Shown here piece after piece: positions 1 to 7,742 of a stretch of 64,000 nucleotides of DNA. Position 1 is the first letter of the stretch; every line of letters starts with the position of its first letter. The stretch comes from Alteribacter populi (GTDB taxonomy: Bacteria; Bacillota; Bacilli; Bacillales; Salisediminibacteriaceae), in the NCBI RefSeq assembly GCF_002352765.1, contig NZ_KZ293963.1, positions 1,200,368 to 1,264,367 of the forward strand, in the 5' to 3' direction. The notes below the pieces were generated by a model, which saw only the letters and a list, made by a program, of their open reading frames with translations, was not told the origin of the DNA and searched no databases. Position numbers and translations under genes: made by a program.

Positions 1-66
1 CTGCTCCTACGGTGCCTCGTCGAAAGAAAACCATTGTTGCTTTTCCCGCTGGAGTCGCCGCCTTTT
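1..66 (+). repeat. Partial copy of dispersed GC-rich intergenic repeat (family B)
   Basis: The first 66 bases closely match part of 45717-45785: both carry CCATTGTTGCTTTTCC followed by CTGGAGTC and a CGCC block. A shorter match to the last part (CCCGCTGGAGTCGCC) is at 39190-39210. The element is cut by the window edge. It lies just downstream of paaD, so no further paa gene (for example paaE) follows directly. Confidence 0.7.
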
Positions 67-91
67 CTTGTTACTTATCAAACAGCGTTTT

Positions 92-589
92 TTAAAGATT
101 CGCTACCGGCTTCATCGCTTCAAATGGATTCTTGCAGCTCCGGCAATACACAATACTTCTGCATGCTGTTGGTCCAAAAATGTTTTCCATCGTCGTGTAA
201 GTCGACCCACAATAAGGACAGTCGATTTTCCATGGCTCCCCTGGAACATGGTTAGCAGGTGGTGGTGCAATGCCATATTCCTTGAGCTTTTCTTTTCCTT
301 CAGCACTTATGAGATCTGTCGTCCACGGAGGGTCGTAAATATAAGTCACGGTCACTTGGTCAACTCCTTCAACTTTCATGACAGCGTTTTCAATTGAACG
401 CTGAATAATGTCTAAAGCAGGACAACCAAGAAACGTAGGTTTCGCCATCACTTTTGCTTCGTTTTCTTCAATGTGAACGTCATGAATCATGCCCAGTTCA
501 ACAACACTGATCGATGGAATTTCCGGGTCTTTGACGCTTTGAAGGGTCTCCATGATCCGTTTCTTTACTTGCGTTTTTTCAATAACCAT
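92..589 (-). CDS. paaD: PaaD-like phenylacetate-CoA oxygenase assembly protein
   Basis: A 165-residue protein. Residues ~8-75 form a DUF59/MIP18-type domain with the DPEIP and ELGMI signatures. The C-terminal third has a zinc-ribbon-like pattern with CPYC (~123) and CRSC (~148), as in PaaD (PaaJ) proteins. In known paa systems PaaD is needed to build the active PaaABC(E) monooxygenase and probably acts in metal-centre maturation. It is the last visible gene of a leftward paaA-B-C-D operon, 26 bp after paaC (stop at 616). A strong SD (GAGAGGGGGG) precedes the ATG. Identification is firm from both domain architecture and context; the exact biochemical role is known only from the family. Confidence 0.92.
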   Translation of the reverse strand: MVIEKTQVKKRIMETLQSVKDPEIPSISVVELGMIHDVHIEENEAKVMAKPTFLGCPALDIIQRSIENAVMKVEGVDQVTVTYIYDPPWTTDLISAEGKEKLKEYGIAPPPANHVPGEPWKIDCPYCGSTYTTMENIFGPTACRSIVYCRSCKNPFEAMKPVANL

Positions 590-615
590 CTCGTCCCCCC
601 TCTCTCGTTGTTTCC

Positions 616-1437
616 TTACCAGGCGGCAGCAGGGTCCGTACGGTATACTTCAGAAAGAATGTCTAGCGCTTGGCTTAAATCTTCAGTATGTTCTCCTTTT
701 CTGCCATTTCCTTGTTTTAATTCTGGATTTCTATCGATCTGATAATCTACTTCTTTAAATAACGGCTCAATCTTTTCCATCCAACGATTTGTTAAAACGT
801 CCTCTTCAGAAATAAGACCGAATTCACTCATTTTTTCACCCTCAGGTCCGAGCGTCAGTACTCCTCCAAAATCGTCCCACACTTTTTCGATCGCCTGCTC
901 CATTTTCACGCGAGCTTCCGGCGTGCTATTCATGAGCTGCTTAAACCACATTTCCCAATGCATCAAGTGATAGTACTCTTCACCAATGACTTTTCTGGCA
1001 ATATGAGAGAGCGGCGAATAGCTTGAATCTTTCAATGATTGAAGCCGAATAGTCTTCGCGTGGTCGTAAAATAAATTTCGAACAACGGCAAATGCCCAGT
1101 CATAGTCTGGTTTTTCCAAATAGCTTCCTTCACCATTTTTACATTCAAGGATAATCGCATTACGAAACTCCTGAGGGGTACGTAAATGCGACAAATCATC
1201 TGCCTTTCCCTCACCGAGATCTTCGAGAAGTTGATAGTACATCACAGCATGCCCCATCGTATCCTGGTTGATCGATGAAAATGCTACATCTTCTTCAATG
1301 TGCGGAGCTAGCCCTAGCCACTCTGATCCACGGTAGGCGATCAAAAAATCATCATCAGCTAGTTGATATAAGAGAGCCTTACATGCTTTAAGGGCTTCTG
1401 GGTTGGACTTGAGGTCGTCTATGCTTTCAAATGTCAC
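616..1437 (-). CDS. paaC: Phenylacetyl-CoA 1,2-epoxidase structural subunit PaaC
   Basis: A 273-residue ferritin-like, mostly helical protein of the PaaC (PaaI) family, the non-catalytic partner that forms a heterodimer with PaaA in the ring-epoxidising oxygenase. The pattern LADDDFLIAYRGSEWLGLAP near the N-terminus and GEEYYHLMHWEMW near residue 155 are typical. An upstream in-frame GTG at 1446 overlaps the ribosome binding site itself, so I choose the GTG at 1437, which follows AGGAGG by 8 nt and gives MTFESIDD. The gene is 12 bp downstream of paaB and is followed by paaD. Together they suggest aerobic phenylacetate catabolism in the cytoplasm. Confidence 0.92.
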   Translation of the reverse strand: MTFESIDDLKSNPEALKACKALLYQLADDDFLIAYRGSEWLGLAPHIEEDVAFSSINQDTMGHAVMYYQLLEDLGEGKADDLSHLRTPQEFRNAIILECKNGEGSYLEKPDYDWAFAVVRNLFYDHAKTIRLQSLKDSSYSPLSHIARKVIGEEYYHLMHWEMWFKQLMNSTPEARVKMEQAIEKVWDDFGGVLTLGPEGEKMSEFGLISEEDVLTNRWMEKIEPLFKEVDYQIDRNPELKQGNGRKGEHTEDLSQALDILSEVYRTDPAAAW

Positions 1438-1449
1438 GACGAACACCTC

Positions 1450-1776
1450 CTAAAGTAAGTTTTTTTCTGTAAACTGTTCTTGTTCGTATTGCCGCCACTT
1501 TTTCTTCAAATAGCCGTACCCGGAGGTTTCGCGGTATTTTTTATTATCTAACCTTGTGAGAACTTGACGTTCATCTTCATTTAACCCTAAAACCTCACTT
1601 CGTTTGACAACCCAAATATTGACGCAAGGTTCCCGTCTCATAAAGTTCTCTTTTGCCATCATAATCGCCATTTCCTTATTCGGCGCGAGTAAGCTGAACT
1701 GATGCTGAAAAGGCGCCATTGGGTTTCGTTTACTAAAAACTTCGTATTCTTCGTAAAATTGACTTTCTTTACTCAT
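1450..1776 (-). CDS. paaB: Phenylacetyl-CoA epoxidase small subunit PaaB
   Basis: A 108-residue PaaB (PaaH) family protein. The family motifs YEVFSKRNPMAPFQHQFSL at ~11-29 and the segment around MAKENFMRREPCVNIWVVKR are visible. PaaB bridges PaaA-PaaC heterodimers in the epoxidase complex in characterised systems. Length is normal for the family (about 95-110). It starts 5 bp after the paaA stop and the SD GGAGG lies 10 nt before the ATG, so it is translationally linked within the operon. Confidence 0.93.
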   Translation of the reverse strand: MSKESQFYEEYEVFSKRNPMAPFQHQFSLLAPNKEMAIMMAKENFMRREPCVNIWVVKRSEVLGLNEDERQVLTRLDNKKYRETSGYGYLKKKWRQYEQEQFTEKNLL

Positions 1777-1781
1777 GTGGA

Positions 1782-2750
1782 CTAAGCCTCCTTTGCCGAC
1801 GTATTAGAAAGGGCATCCCGTACCCACTGTGTGTTTTCGTATGAGTTACGTCGCAAATCTAATCGCTGTTCTGACATTGGACCGTGTCCTGTCACAATTT
1901 TTTTAAACTCATTCCAATCCGGCTGTTGGTACACCCATTCTTCTTTTTCCTCATCATAATGAAGGGTTTCATCCGGAACTTTTAAGCCGATCGATTGGAT
2001 TCTGGGAATGTATTTGTTGAAAAATTCCTGGCGTAAGTCTTCGTTTGTTTTCGTACGGATTTTATATTTAATGTTTTTATTTACGTTTGATGACCCTACA
2101 TTCTCTTTTGACTTTGGACCGAAGAACATTAACAGTGCTGGCCACCATTCGTCGAGTGACTTTTGAATGAGCACCCGTTGTTCTTTTGTACCTTCTGTTA
2201 ATGCTAAAATAATGCTCTCCCCGTGTTGAGCGTGGAAAACCTCTTCTGCACAAATGCGTTGAAGTGCTCGTGCATACGGACCGTAGGAGCTATTTAATGA
2301 CATGCTTTGCGTAATGATTGCCGCTCCGTCCACGAGCCAGGCAATAATACCGGCGTCTCCCCACGTTGGAGCTTTCATATGAAAAACATTGTGAAATTTT
2401 AACCGACCAGTAAATAAGTCTTTCAAAATATCTTCTCTCGTTTTCCCAAGCGGCTTCATTAAATCTTCTGCCACCCTTAAAAGTAACTGCCCGTGGCCCA
2501 TTTCATCTTGTACTTTTGCCATAATCGCTAGCTTACGATGAAGGGTTGGCGCTTTAGGAACCCATTCCTTTTCTGGAAGCGCTCCCATAATTTCACTCAC
2601 TGCATGCATAGAGATTAGCCTTATCAATGCTTCTCGGTAATCATCTGGCATCCAATCGTCAGCTTCAATTCTGTCACCAGCTTCGATTCTCTCCATGAAA
2701 CGCTGGTACTTTTCCTCATAGGAGAGGTCTTGCGTTAATTCCAGTACCAT
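1782..2750 (-). CDS. paaA: Phenylacetyl-CoA 1,2-epoxidase catalytic subunit PaaA
   Basis: A 322-residue ferritin-like di-iron oxygenase subunit. Two EXXH-type iron-ligand motifs are visible, DEMGHGQ (~79-85) and AEEVFHAQHG (~170-179), as in PaaA (PaaG). The family inserts one oxygen atom into phenylacetyl-CoA to form the ring epoxide. It is the first gene of the leftward paaABCD operon with SD GGAGG and ATG start. The promoter lies directly upstream with a palindromic operator (2768-2786). No reductase gene paaE is seen before the window edge. Confidence 0.94.
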   Translation of the reverse strand: MVLELTQDLSYEEKYQRFMERIEAGDRIEADDWMPDDYREALIRLISMHAVSEIMGALPEKEWVPKAPTLHRKLAIMAKVQDEMGHGQLLLRVAEDLMKPLGKTREDILKDLFTGRLKFHNVFHMKAPTWGDAGIIAWLVDGAAIITQSMSLNSSYGPYARALQRICAEEVFHAQHGESIILALTEGTKEQRVLIQKSLDEWWPALLMFFGPKSKENVGSSNVNKNIKYKIRTKTNEDLRQEFFNKYIPRIQSIGLKVPDETLHYDEEKEEWVYQQPDWNEFKKIVTGHGPMSEQRLDLRRNSYENTQWVRDALSNTSAKEA

Positions 2751-2767
2751 AACCTGACCTCCTAATA

Positions 2768-2814
2768 TAACGTTTTCTTAACGTTAGTATATTTTATTGC
2801 AATACAAAAAGCAA
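2768..2814 (-). promoter_or_regulatory. paaA promoter with palindromic operator
   Basis: On the minus strand, TTGCTT (2814-2809) and TATACT (2791-2786) are separated by 17 nt, a good sigma-A promoter. A perfect 7-5-7 inverted repeat TAACGTT-N5-AACGTTA (2768-2786) begins at the -10 and covers the expected transcription start, ending just upstream of the paaA SD. This is a typical repressor position. A TetR-type PaaR is the expected regulator of such operons, but none is encoded next to it here, so the regulator is inference. Confidence 0.7.
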
Positions 2815-3044
2815 CAATTATTAGAAAATTCTTTCTACACTTATTTTATTAGAGACAGTTTTATATGGAATCAATAAAGTCTGTAACAAATATAACGGCT
2901 CTTTTTCTACTTTCACTTGAGTATGACATTTTTCTAGATGCCGTTTGGAAATTGTCATTAAAAATAACAATGATTATTTCTACAAACGAGTCTTTCATAA
3001 TTCACTTGTTAAAAAAAACACAACTTTATTGTAAAATGCGTATC

Positions 3045-3180
3045 TCTTTACAGCTTCGTTGGCCTGCATCTGCTCGCTTTCCGCGGACGAACTGCCAAGC
3101 CTCCTCGGGAAAGGCGCCCTGCGGGGTCTCGGCTGGCCCATTTTTCCGCAGGAGTCTCACAGATTACGGCCTATTACGTA
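3045..3180 (+). repeat. Dispersed GC-rich intergenic repeat, family A, copy 1
   Basis: About 135 bp containing GCCTGCATCTGCTCGCTTTC, CGCGGACGAACTGCCAAGCC, GCGGGGTCTCGGCTGGCCC and CACAGATTACGGCCTA. The same blocks occur in the same order at 61432-61564 and 61655-61790 and, truncated and inverted, at 26746-26812. Base composition is far more GC-rich than the AT-rich flanks. Small ORFs across it are not conserved as proteins. The rest of the paaA-ylaK gap (2815-3240) shows nothing else I recognise. Confidence 0.85.
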
Positions 3181-3244
3181 AGGGGCTAAAAAGACTCTCT
3201 TGTTCCTTCCATTTCATTTAGTTTGTTTGAAAAAAATATAAAAA

Positions 3245-3274
3245 AACGTGAATCCCAGAGTGAGAATTCACGTT
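3245..3274 (-). terminator. Terminator of ylaK
   Basis: Inverted repeat AACGTGAAT / ATTCACGTT with an 11-12 nt loop. Read on the minus strand it is followed by a T-run (AAAAAA on the plus strand at 3241-3246). It lies 14 bp after the ylaK stop. Confidence 0.8.
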
Positions 3275-3287
3275 CAAAGCTTATGAT

Positions 3288-4613
3288 TTAAAGTAAGTCA
3301 GCGGCCATTTGTGCCAGACCTGAGCGTTCTCCTTTTTCTAGCTTTACATGGGCTGTTTCTCCTTGGGATTTCAACCGTTCAGCTACATACGTTAAGCCGT
3401 TTGTGTATTCATCTAAATACGGATGATCGATTTGTTTCGGGTCACCCATCAGGACAATTTTGCTTCCTTCCCCGACACGAGTTAAAATCGTCTTCACTTC
3501 ATGCTTCGTTAAATTTTGTGCTTCATCAATAATGATAAATTGATCAGGGATACTTCTCCCGCGAATATACGTTAAGGCTTCCACTTGGAGTGAACCCATC
3601 CCATCTAAAATTTTATCCAATTCCCCTGGCTTTTTAGCATTAAATAAATACTCCAGATTATCGTAAATCGGCTGCATCCAAGGTCGCAATTTTTCTTCTT
3701 TTTCTCCAGGTAAATAGCCGATATCCTTCCCCACTGGAACAACAGGCCTTGCCACAAGGAGCTTCTTATATTTTTGCAAGTCTTCAGTCTGATAAAGACC
3801 TGCTGCCAAGGAAAGCAGCGTCTTTCCTGTGCCGGCTTTTCCAGCTAATGTGACAAGCGGGATATCGTCTCGCGTGAGGATATCCAACGCCATTCTTTGC
3901 TGAACATTTCGCGCTCGGATCCCCCATACTGGGTCATCAGCGGCAATAAACAGCTCTACACATTCATTGTCTTTGTCCACTTTCCCTAACGCTGAACGCG
4001 AAGGTGCTGCTTCATCTCGAAAAATATAAAACTGATGTGGCTGGGTAATGGTTCGGGTAAAGTCTGGTTTAACAAGCCTTCTTTTTTCAAAAAGCTCATC
4101 CATTTTTTTTGGAGGTAAAAATTTTTCTTCATACCCCTTATACATCCGGTCAAATTGAACAACGCGATCGCTTAAAAAGTCTTCGGTAAACAACCCTAAA
4201 GCATCTGCTTTTACGCGCATGAGTGCATCTTTACTAACAAGAACGACCTTTTTCACTAGCGTATTTTCTTCTTCAATTTTTATATTTAATGCTACTGCTA
4301 AAATTCGATTATCATTCGTTACTTCCAGAAAAGTTTGCTTCATTTTTTCAAAAGACCGATGGTTTAATTCAACTCTTAATGTACCTCCGCTCGGTAAATT
4401 CACTCCTTCATGCAGCTTGCCGTTTTCCCTGAATTCATCTAAGAGCCTAGCAACTTGACGAGCATTTCTTCCTATTTCATCCATATATCGTTTTTTTGAA
4501 TCAACTTCTTCTAACACAACCGCCGGAATAATAACATCATGTTCATGAAATGAATAAATCGCAAGTGGATCTTGAAGCAGGACGTTTGTATCGAGGACGT
4601 AAACGTTTTTCAA
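3288..4613 (-). CDS. ylaK: PhoH-family ATPase with PIN domain (YlaK)
   Basis: A 441-residue protein with an N-terminal PIN-like nuclease domain (acidic start VLDTNVLL, ~residues 5-140) and a C-terminal PhoH ATPase domain with Walker A GKAGTGKT and Walker B FIIIDEAQ. This PIN-PhoH (PhoH2) architecture is linked to RNA unwinding and cleavage in related proteins; the cellular role of YlaK is not settled. An upstream TTG at 4634 lacks an SD. The TTG at 4613 lies 7-8 nt after AGGAGG, so I use it. It is divergent from the ylaJ lipoprotein gene, as part of the conserved yla neighbourhood. Confidence 0.9.
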   Translation of the reverse strand: MKNVYVLDTNVLLQDPLAIYSFHEHDVIIPAVVLEEVDSKKRYMDEIGRNARQVARLLDEFRENGKLHEGVNLPSGGTLRVELNHRSFEKMKQTFLEVTNDNRILAVALNIKIEEENTLVKKVVLVSKDALMRVKADALGLFTEDFLSDRVVQFDRMYKGYEEKFLPPKKMDELFEKRRLVKPDFTRTITQPHQFYIFRDEAAPSRSALGKVDKDNECVELFIAADDPVWGIRARNVQQRMALDILTRDDIPLVTLAGKAGTGKTLLSLAAGLYQTEDLQKYKKLLVARPVVPVGKDIGYLPGEKEEKLRPWMQPIYDNLEYLFNAKKPGELDKILDGMGSLQVEALTYIRGRSIPDQFIIIDEAQNLTKHEVKTILTRVGEGSKIVLMGDPKQIDHPYLDEYTNGLTYVAERLKSQGETAHVKLEKGERSGLAQMAADLL

Positions 4614-4794
4614 CTTCTCGCCTCCTGGTTCCAAATAAAATGGATGTTTGGCTACCTTTTGCTTTTAACTACCTTTTATAGAAGCGGTTCCTTTCTTTCT
4701 CTGCTTCTTTTACTACTAATGTATGTGTTAGAGAATAAAGATAGACGCTAAAACAAACAATACGAAAAACACCTTTTGAAATGAGGGATCTTCA

Positions 4795-5415
4795 TTGAAA
4801 AAATCAATAGCCGCCTTTCTTTTACTTACACTTGTCATAACGGGCTGTCAGCCAGATGGTAATGGGAACACAGACACAGATGACACCCTTGAAGGTCAAA
4901 CTCGAGGCGAACCGACTGAACATCAATACAACCAGTGGGAAGGGCATTCAGGTAATGAAGTTGCTAACCATTTAGCGAATTTGTGCACAGAGCTCCCGGA
5001 TATTAGACATGCTACTGCTGTCGTTTTGGGACCTTATGCCGTTGTTGGATTAGACGTTGAACCTGAGATTGATCAATCAGACGTGGGAACGGTTAAACAT
5101 TCTGCGACTGAAGCCTTAGCTGAGGACCCATATGGTGCTCAAGCTGTAGTCACTGCAGACCCAGACATTACAGCACGTCTTCAAGAGATGCAAAGAGAAA
5201 TTGCCGATGGACAACCTGTTTCAGGGATTATGGAAGAGCTGGCAGCGATTGTAGGTAGATTAATGCCTATTGCACCAGGACCTGAACACCGAAAAGAATC
5301 AGGTGGAGATCCATCAGATGTAAACGATCAGCGTATGGATCAAGAGGAAGAAAACGAAATCGATGACATTCAAAACAAGCAAAGTAAAGGTCGAATGAAC
5401 AAAGGGAATGATTAA
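4795..5415 (+). CDS. ylaJ: YlaJ/YhcN-family sporulation lipoprotein
   Basis: A 206-residue lipoprotein. Lys-Lys start, hydrophobic stretch and a lipobox LVITGC put the acylated Cys at ~18. Residues ~50-150 match the YhcN/YlaJ domain (ATAVVLGPYAVVGLDV and a C-terminal amphipathic part). In B. subtilis YlaJ and YhcN are spore-associated lipoproteins that affect germination. The start is TTG with GAGGG 7-8 nt upstream. The C-terminus is a highly acidic, Gln/Asp/Asn-rich tail, probably disordered. It is divergent from ylaK. Confidence 0.85.
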   Translation: MKKSIAAFLLLTLVITGCQPDGNGNTDTDDTLEGQTRGEPTEHQYNQWEGHSGNEVANHLANLCTELPDIRHATAVVLGPYAVVGLDVEPEIDQSDVGTVKHSATEALAEDPYGAQAVVTADPDITARLQEMQREIADGQPVSGIMEELAAIVGRLMPIAPGPEHRKESGGDPSDVNDQRMDQEEENEIDDIQNKQSKGRMNKGND

Positions 5416-5494
5416 TTCATTCTCGCGTTGGCGCCAAGCCTTAGTTACACTTATACTTTACTCCTTTGGAGAAGTTGAAATTTCTTAAAGTACA

Positions 5495-5538
5495 AAAAAA
5501 CATGCCATTCCTGTTTCCAAGGAGGTGGCATGTTTTTT
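5495..5538. terminator. Bidirectional terminator between ylaJ and ylaL-like gene
   Basis: Inverted repeat AACATGCCA / TGGCATGTT flanked by A-run and T-run, lying between the convergent genes and usable on both strands. Confidence 0.8.
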
Positions 5539-5539
5539 A

Positions 5540-6004
5540 TTATCTTGATTGTAAATTTTTCATGGCAGCTAACACTTGACGGTCCAGCCTTTCCGCGGCT
5601 TCCTTATCATATGTTTTTTCATATTTCGGTTCCTGAGAAATTCTTGCCCCGTAAAACATGACATCACGAACTTCAGAAACAGTAACTTCGATAAGTGCTA
5701 ACTTTAAGGGTACGTCTTCGATTTTTTCAGCTGCTACATTGGCAGTTCCAGTAATGGAATATGTAGAGCAGCTACCAATCAATGTCAACGTCACTACAGG
5801 CTGATTTCGAATATTTTGGACAATGCGCGAACGGTTGTCAATTGCAAAGCGGATCGTGTCTTTATTCTGAGCAAAAACCCAAGAGATCGCATTTACATTC
5901 GGACCTCCCGTTTCATAGTCAACGGTAGCTAGTGTTACATACCGCTCTTGCTGTAAAAGAGGGAGTAAGTCATCAGTTAAAGATGTTTCCACTTGATTTG
6001 CCAT
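5540..6004 (-). CDS. Pyridoxamine 5'-phosphate oxidase-family FMN-binding protein (YlaL-like)
   Basis: A 154-residue split-barrel protein of the pyridoxamine-phosphate-oxidase-like superfamily. The start ERYVTLATVD and the segment NAISWVFAQNKDTIRFAIDNRSRIVQNIRNQP match the flavin-binding part of this fold. The small size (true PdxH enzymes are ~200+ residues) argues against vitamin B6 oxidase activity; substrate unknown. YlaL of B. subtilis is a similar protein in the same neighbourhood, so orthology is likely but not proven. ATG start after GGAGG. Convergent with ylaJ. Confidence 0.75.
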   Translation of the reverse strand: MANQVETSLTDDLLPLLQQERYVTLATVDYETGGPNVNAISWVFAQNKDTIRFAIDNRSRIVQNIRNQPVVTLTLIGSCSTYSITGTANVAAEKIEDVPLKLALIEVTVSEVRDVMFYGARISQEPKYEKTYDKEAAERLDRQVLAAMKNLQSR

Positions 6005-6109
6005 GAAATAGCCTCCTTTATCTTTTATAATACTACTATACCTAGTTTTTCATGAACTTAAAACCGCTGAATGTAAACACTTGATACTATTTTCCCTGGG
6101 GGGATTTCC

Positions 6110-6466
6110 TTGACAAAAAAGCAAAATGAAACCGAAGAAATCGAACGTTTAGTCAAACAACTTGAGCATTATACGCGACGATTAGAAAAATTTGAAAGGT
6201 TGGATCACCAATTACATAAAATCAGCTATGCCTTGGAAAGGTCAAAAGTTTCAGATATCCTCTTGAATTATACAAATCCAAGACGAGTGTTTTTTACTAA
6301 CGTCCTCGTTGGCATTGGGCGAGGACTGGGACTCACGATCGGTACCGTAATTGTATTATCCCTTCTCGGGCTTCTCTTAAGACAATTTGTAGATTTTCCA
6401 TTAATCGGGGATTGGATTAGCACTTTGTTGGATTATGTTGACCATGAGGACAGGCCCTCACCGTAA
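6110..6466 (+). CDS. DUF5665-like small membrane protein
   Basis: A 118-residue protein. Residues ~1-50 are charged and predicted coiled-coil (repeated Leu/Glu/Lys). A conserved-looking patch NPRRVFFTNVLVGIGRGLG (~57-75) is followed by a transmembrane helix TIGTVIVLSLLGLLLRQF and a short tail. This matches my memory of DUF5665 proteins, which are widespread in Bacillota with no known function. TTG start with GGGGGG upstream. It lies alone between the divergent ylaL-like gene and ylaI. Confidence 0.7.
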   Translation: MTKKQNETEEIERLVKQLEHYTRRLEKFERLDHQLHKISYALERSKVSDILLNYTNPRRVFFTNVLVGIGRGLGLTIGTVIVLSLLGLLLRQFVDFPLIGDWISTLLDYVDHEDRPSP

Positions 6467-6613
6467 TGTATCCTGAGTAGATATCGTGAAAATCGATGCT
6501 TTCTGTTATACTATAAATACCATTATTTTAAAAATTGATTTTTTTGCTTCTATTGAACACGCATTTCTAGTTAGTTATATAGTTAAATATGGAAAAGTAA
6601 GTTGAGGTGTGTT

Positions 6614-6820
6614 ATGAGAGTCCAATGCGTTTTATGTAATACCGTTGAAAATATCGATGACTATTCTCCATTAGCAAAACGGTTAAGAAACCGGCCGATT
6701 CATACGTATATGTGTAAAAAGTGTGAAGAAAGAATCACTGAACGAACAAACGAACGAAAAGCAACCGGGAATTTCCGGACATATGAAGAAAAGAAAGACG
6801 AAGACGAATGGCTTATTTAA
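6614..6820 (+). CDS. ylaI: YlaI-family zinc-ribbon protein (DUF2197)
   Basis: A 68-residue protein with two CXXC pairs (CVLC at ~4 and CKKC at ~35), the pattern of a small treble-clef/zinc ribbon, and the YlaI hallmark YSPLAKRLRNRPIHTYMC. The function is unknown. An ATG four codons upstream (6602) would place the SD inside the coding region; ATG 6614 follows GAGGTG by 5 nt and matches the usual MRV start. A terminator hairpin overlaps its 3' end. Confidence 0.88.
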   Translation: MRVQCVLCNTVENIDDYSPLAKRLRNRPIHTYMCKKCEERITERTNERKATGNFRTYEEKKDEDEWLI

Positions 6821-6836
6821 AACGCCATTCGTCTTT
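6802..6836 (+). terminator. Terminator of ylaI
   Basis: GACGAATGGC / GCCATTCGTC hairpin overlapping the ylaI stop, followed by TTTTAGTTATT. Confidence 0.8.
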
Positions 6837-6930
6837 TAGTTATTCAAACTCTTTACTTTTTGACAAGAAAAGCGCAAGGCCCACGTGTACCCGACGACAT
6901 GCAAATGTTCTGTTATAAAGAGTCTTAACA

Positions 6931-7284
6931 TTATTCAGCTGTTTGCTGTTCTTCATTATCTGATTTTTTATGACGCTTTAGCTGTAAACGATATACACCC
7001 AACACTATCGCTGCTACAAACAGTGATTCAATGATCGGTAAGGAAAAAGCCAAAAAGGTAATGAAAATGTTACCAAACAACATCATCACATATACAACAA
7101 CCGCTTTTAATACAGGCAACTTCCTTGAGAAGCCTAAATTAAATACGAGAACCGTTAGTATATTTACAAAGAGATAAAGCATCCCAAAAACAAACAAAAA
7201 TGACTCAGGGTCTTGTCCACCTAACAACTCAGCTAATGGCGATAAGTTGAATTCCTCTGGCGTCTCTTGAGTTGACAAAAGCAT
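6931..7284 (-). CDS. ylaH: YlaH-like membrane protein
   Basis: A 117-residue protein with about three transmembrane helices (residues ~27-50, 57-80, 82-100) and a charged, basic-then-acidic C-terminal tail. It fits the YlaH-like family found next to ylaI and ylaF in many Bacilli. Function unknown. ATG with GGAGGA 9 nt upstream. In B. subtilis typA separates ylaF from ylaH; here typA is absent and ylaH faces away from ylaF. Confidence 0.75.
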   Translation of the reverse strand: MLLSTQETPEEFNLSPLAELLGGQDPESFLFVFGMLYLFVNILTVLVFNLGFSRKLPVLKAVVVYVMMLFGNIFITFLAFSLPIIESLFVAAIVLGVYRLQLKRHKKSDNEEQQTAE

Positions 7285-7469
7285 GTACGTCAGTCCTCCA
7301 ATATAAAAACTCGTTGAAAACTTTCAAAACAACGTCATTATACCACACTTTTCTCTTTTAGGTCTCCCTTCATTACAATAGCTGTGTCCTTGATACAAAA
7401 AAAAGATCTTAACTTTTCAAGAAAGCGTTTTTTCGGTAAACTTAAAGAAGCAGAGAGGAGTGACGTCAC

Positions 7470-7646
7470 ATGAAACCTTTTCATTGGCCATTATTTATCA
7501 TGGCTGCACTATCAGCATTTGGAATCGCTGGAATCGGTATCGGCCTAGCTGAAGGAAGTCTGTGGATTATACTCGGAGCGATTCTTGTTACCGGGATTTG
7601 TGTTCGCGGCGGCTTTTCGATCCGCAATAAAATGTACGGAAATTAA
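7470..7646 (+). CDS. ylaF: YlaF-like small membrane protein (DUF5325)
   Basis: A 58-residue ORF, MKPFHWPLFIMAALSAFG and onwards, with two hydrophobic helices (~7-25 and 28-48) separated by a short Glu-containing loop, ending in a basic RNKMYGN tail. GAGAGGAG lies about 8 nt before the ATG. It fits the DUF5325/YlaF family in length, sequence type and neighbourhood. Function unknown. Confidence 0.78.
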   Translation: MKPFHWPLFIMAALSAFGIAGIGIGLAEGSLWIILGAILVTGICVRGGFSIRNKMYGN

Positions 7647-7698
7647 CGATTCATTATATAAGGTTAACAAAGCAATGGCTTCACTCATTGCATCAAGG

Positions 7699-7740
7699 GA
7701 GTCTCAAAAGGCCAGTACTGTCCTGAGACTCCCGCTTTAT
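7699..7740. terminator. Bidirectional terminator between ylaF and yktC
   Basis: GGGAGTCTCA / TGAGACTCCC with a ~17 nt loop between convergent genes, followed by CTTTATTTTTATT on the plus strand. Confidence 0.8.
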
Positions 7741-7742
7741 TT

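Noticed and set aside
2865..3221. 118-codon plus-strand ORF over repeat copy 1
   Set aside because: No SD; its second half is the family A repeat and its first half is AT-rich intergenic DNA.
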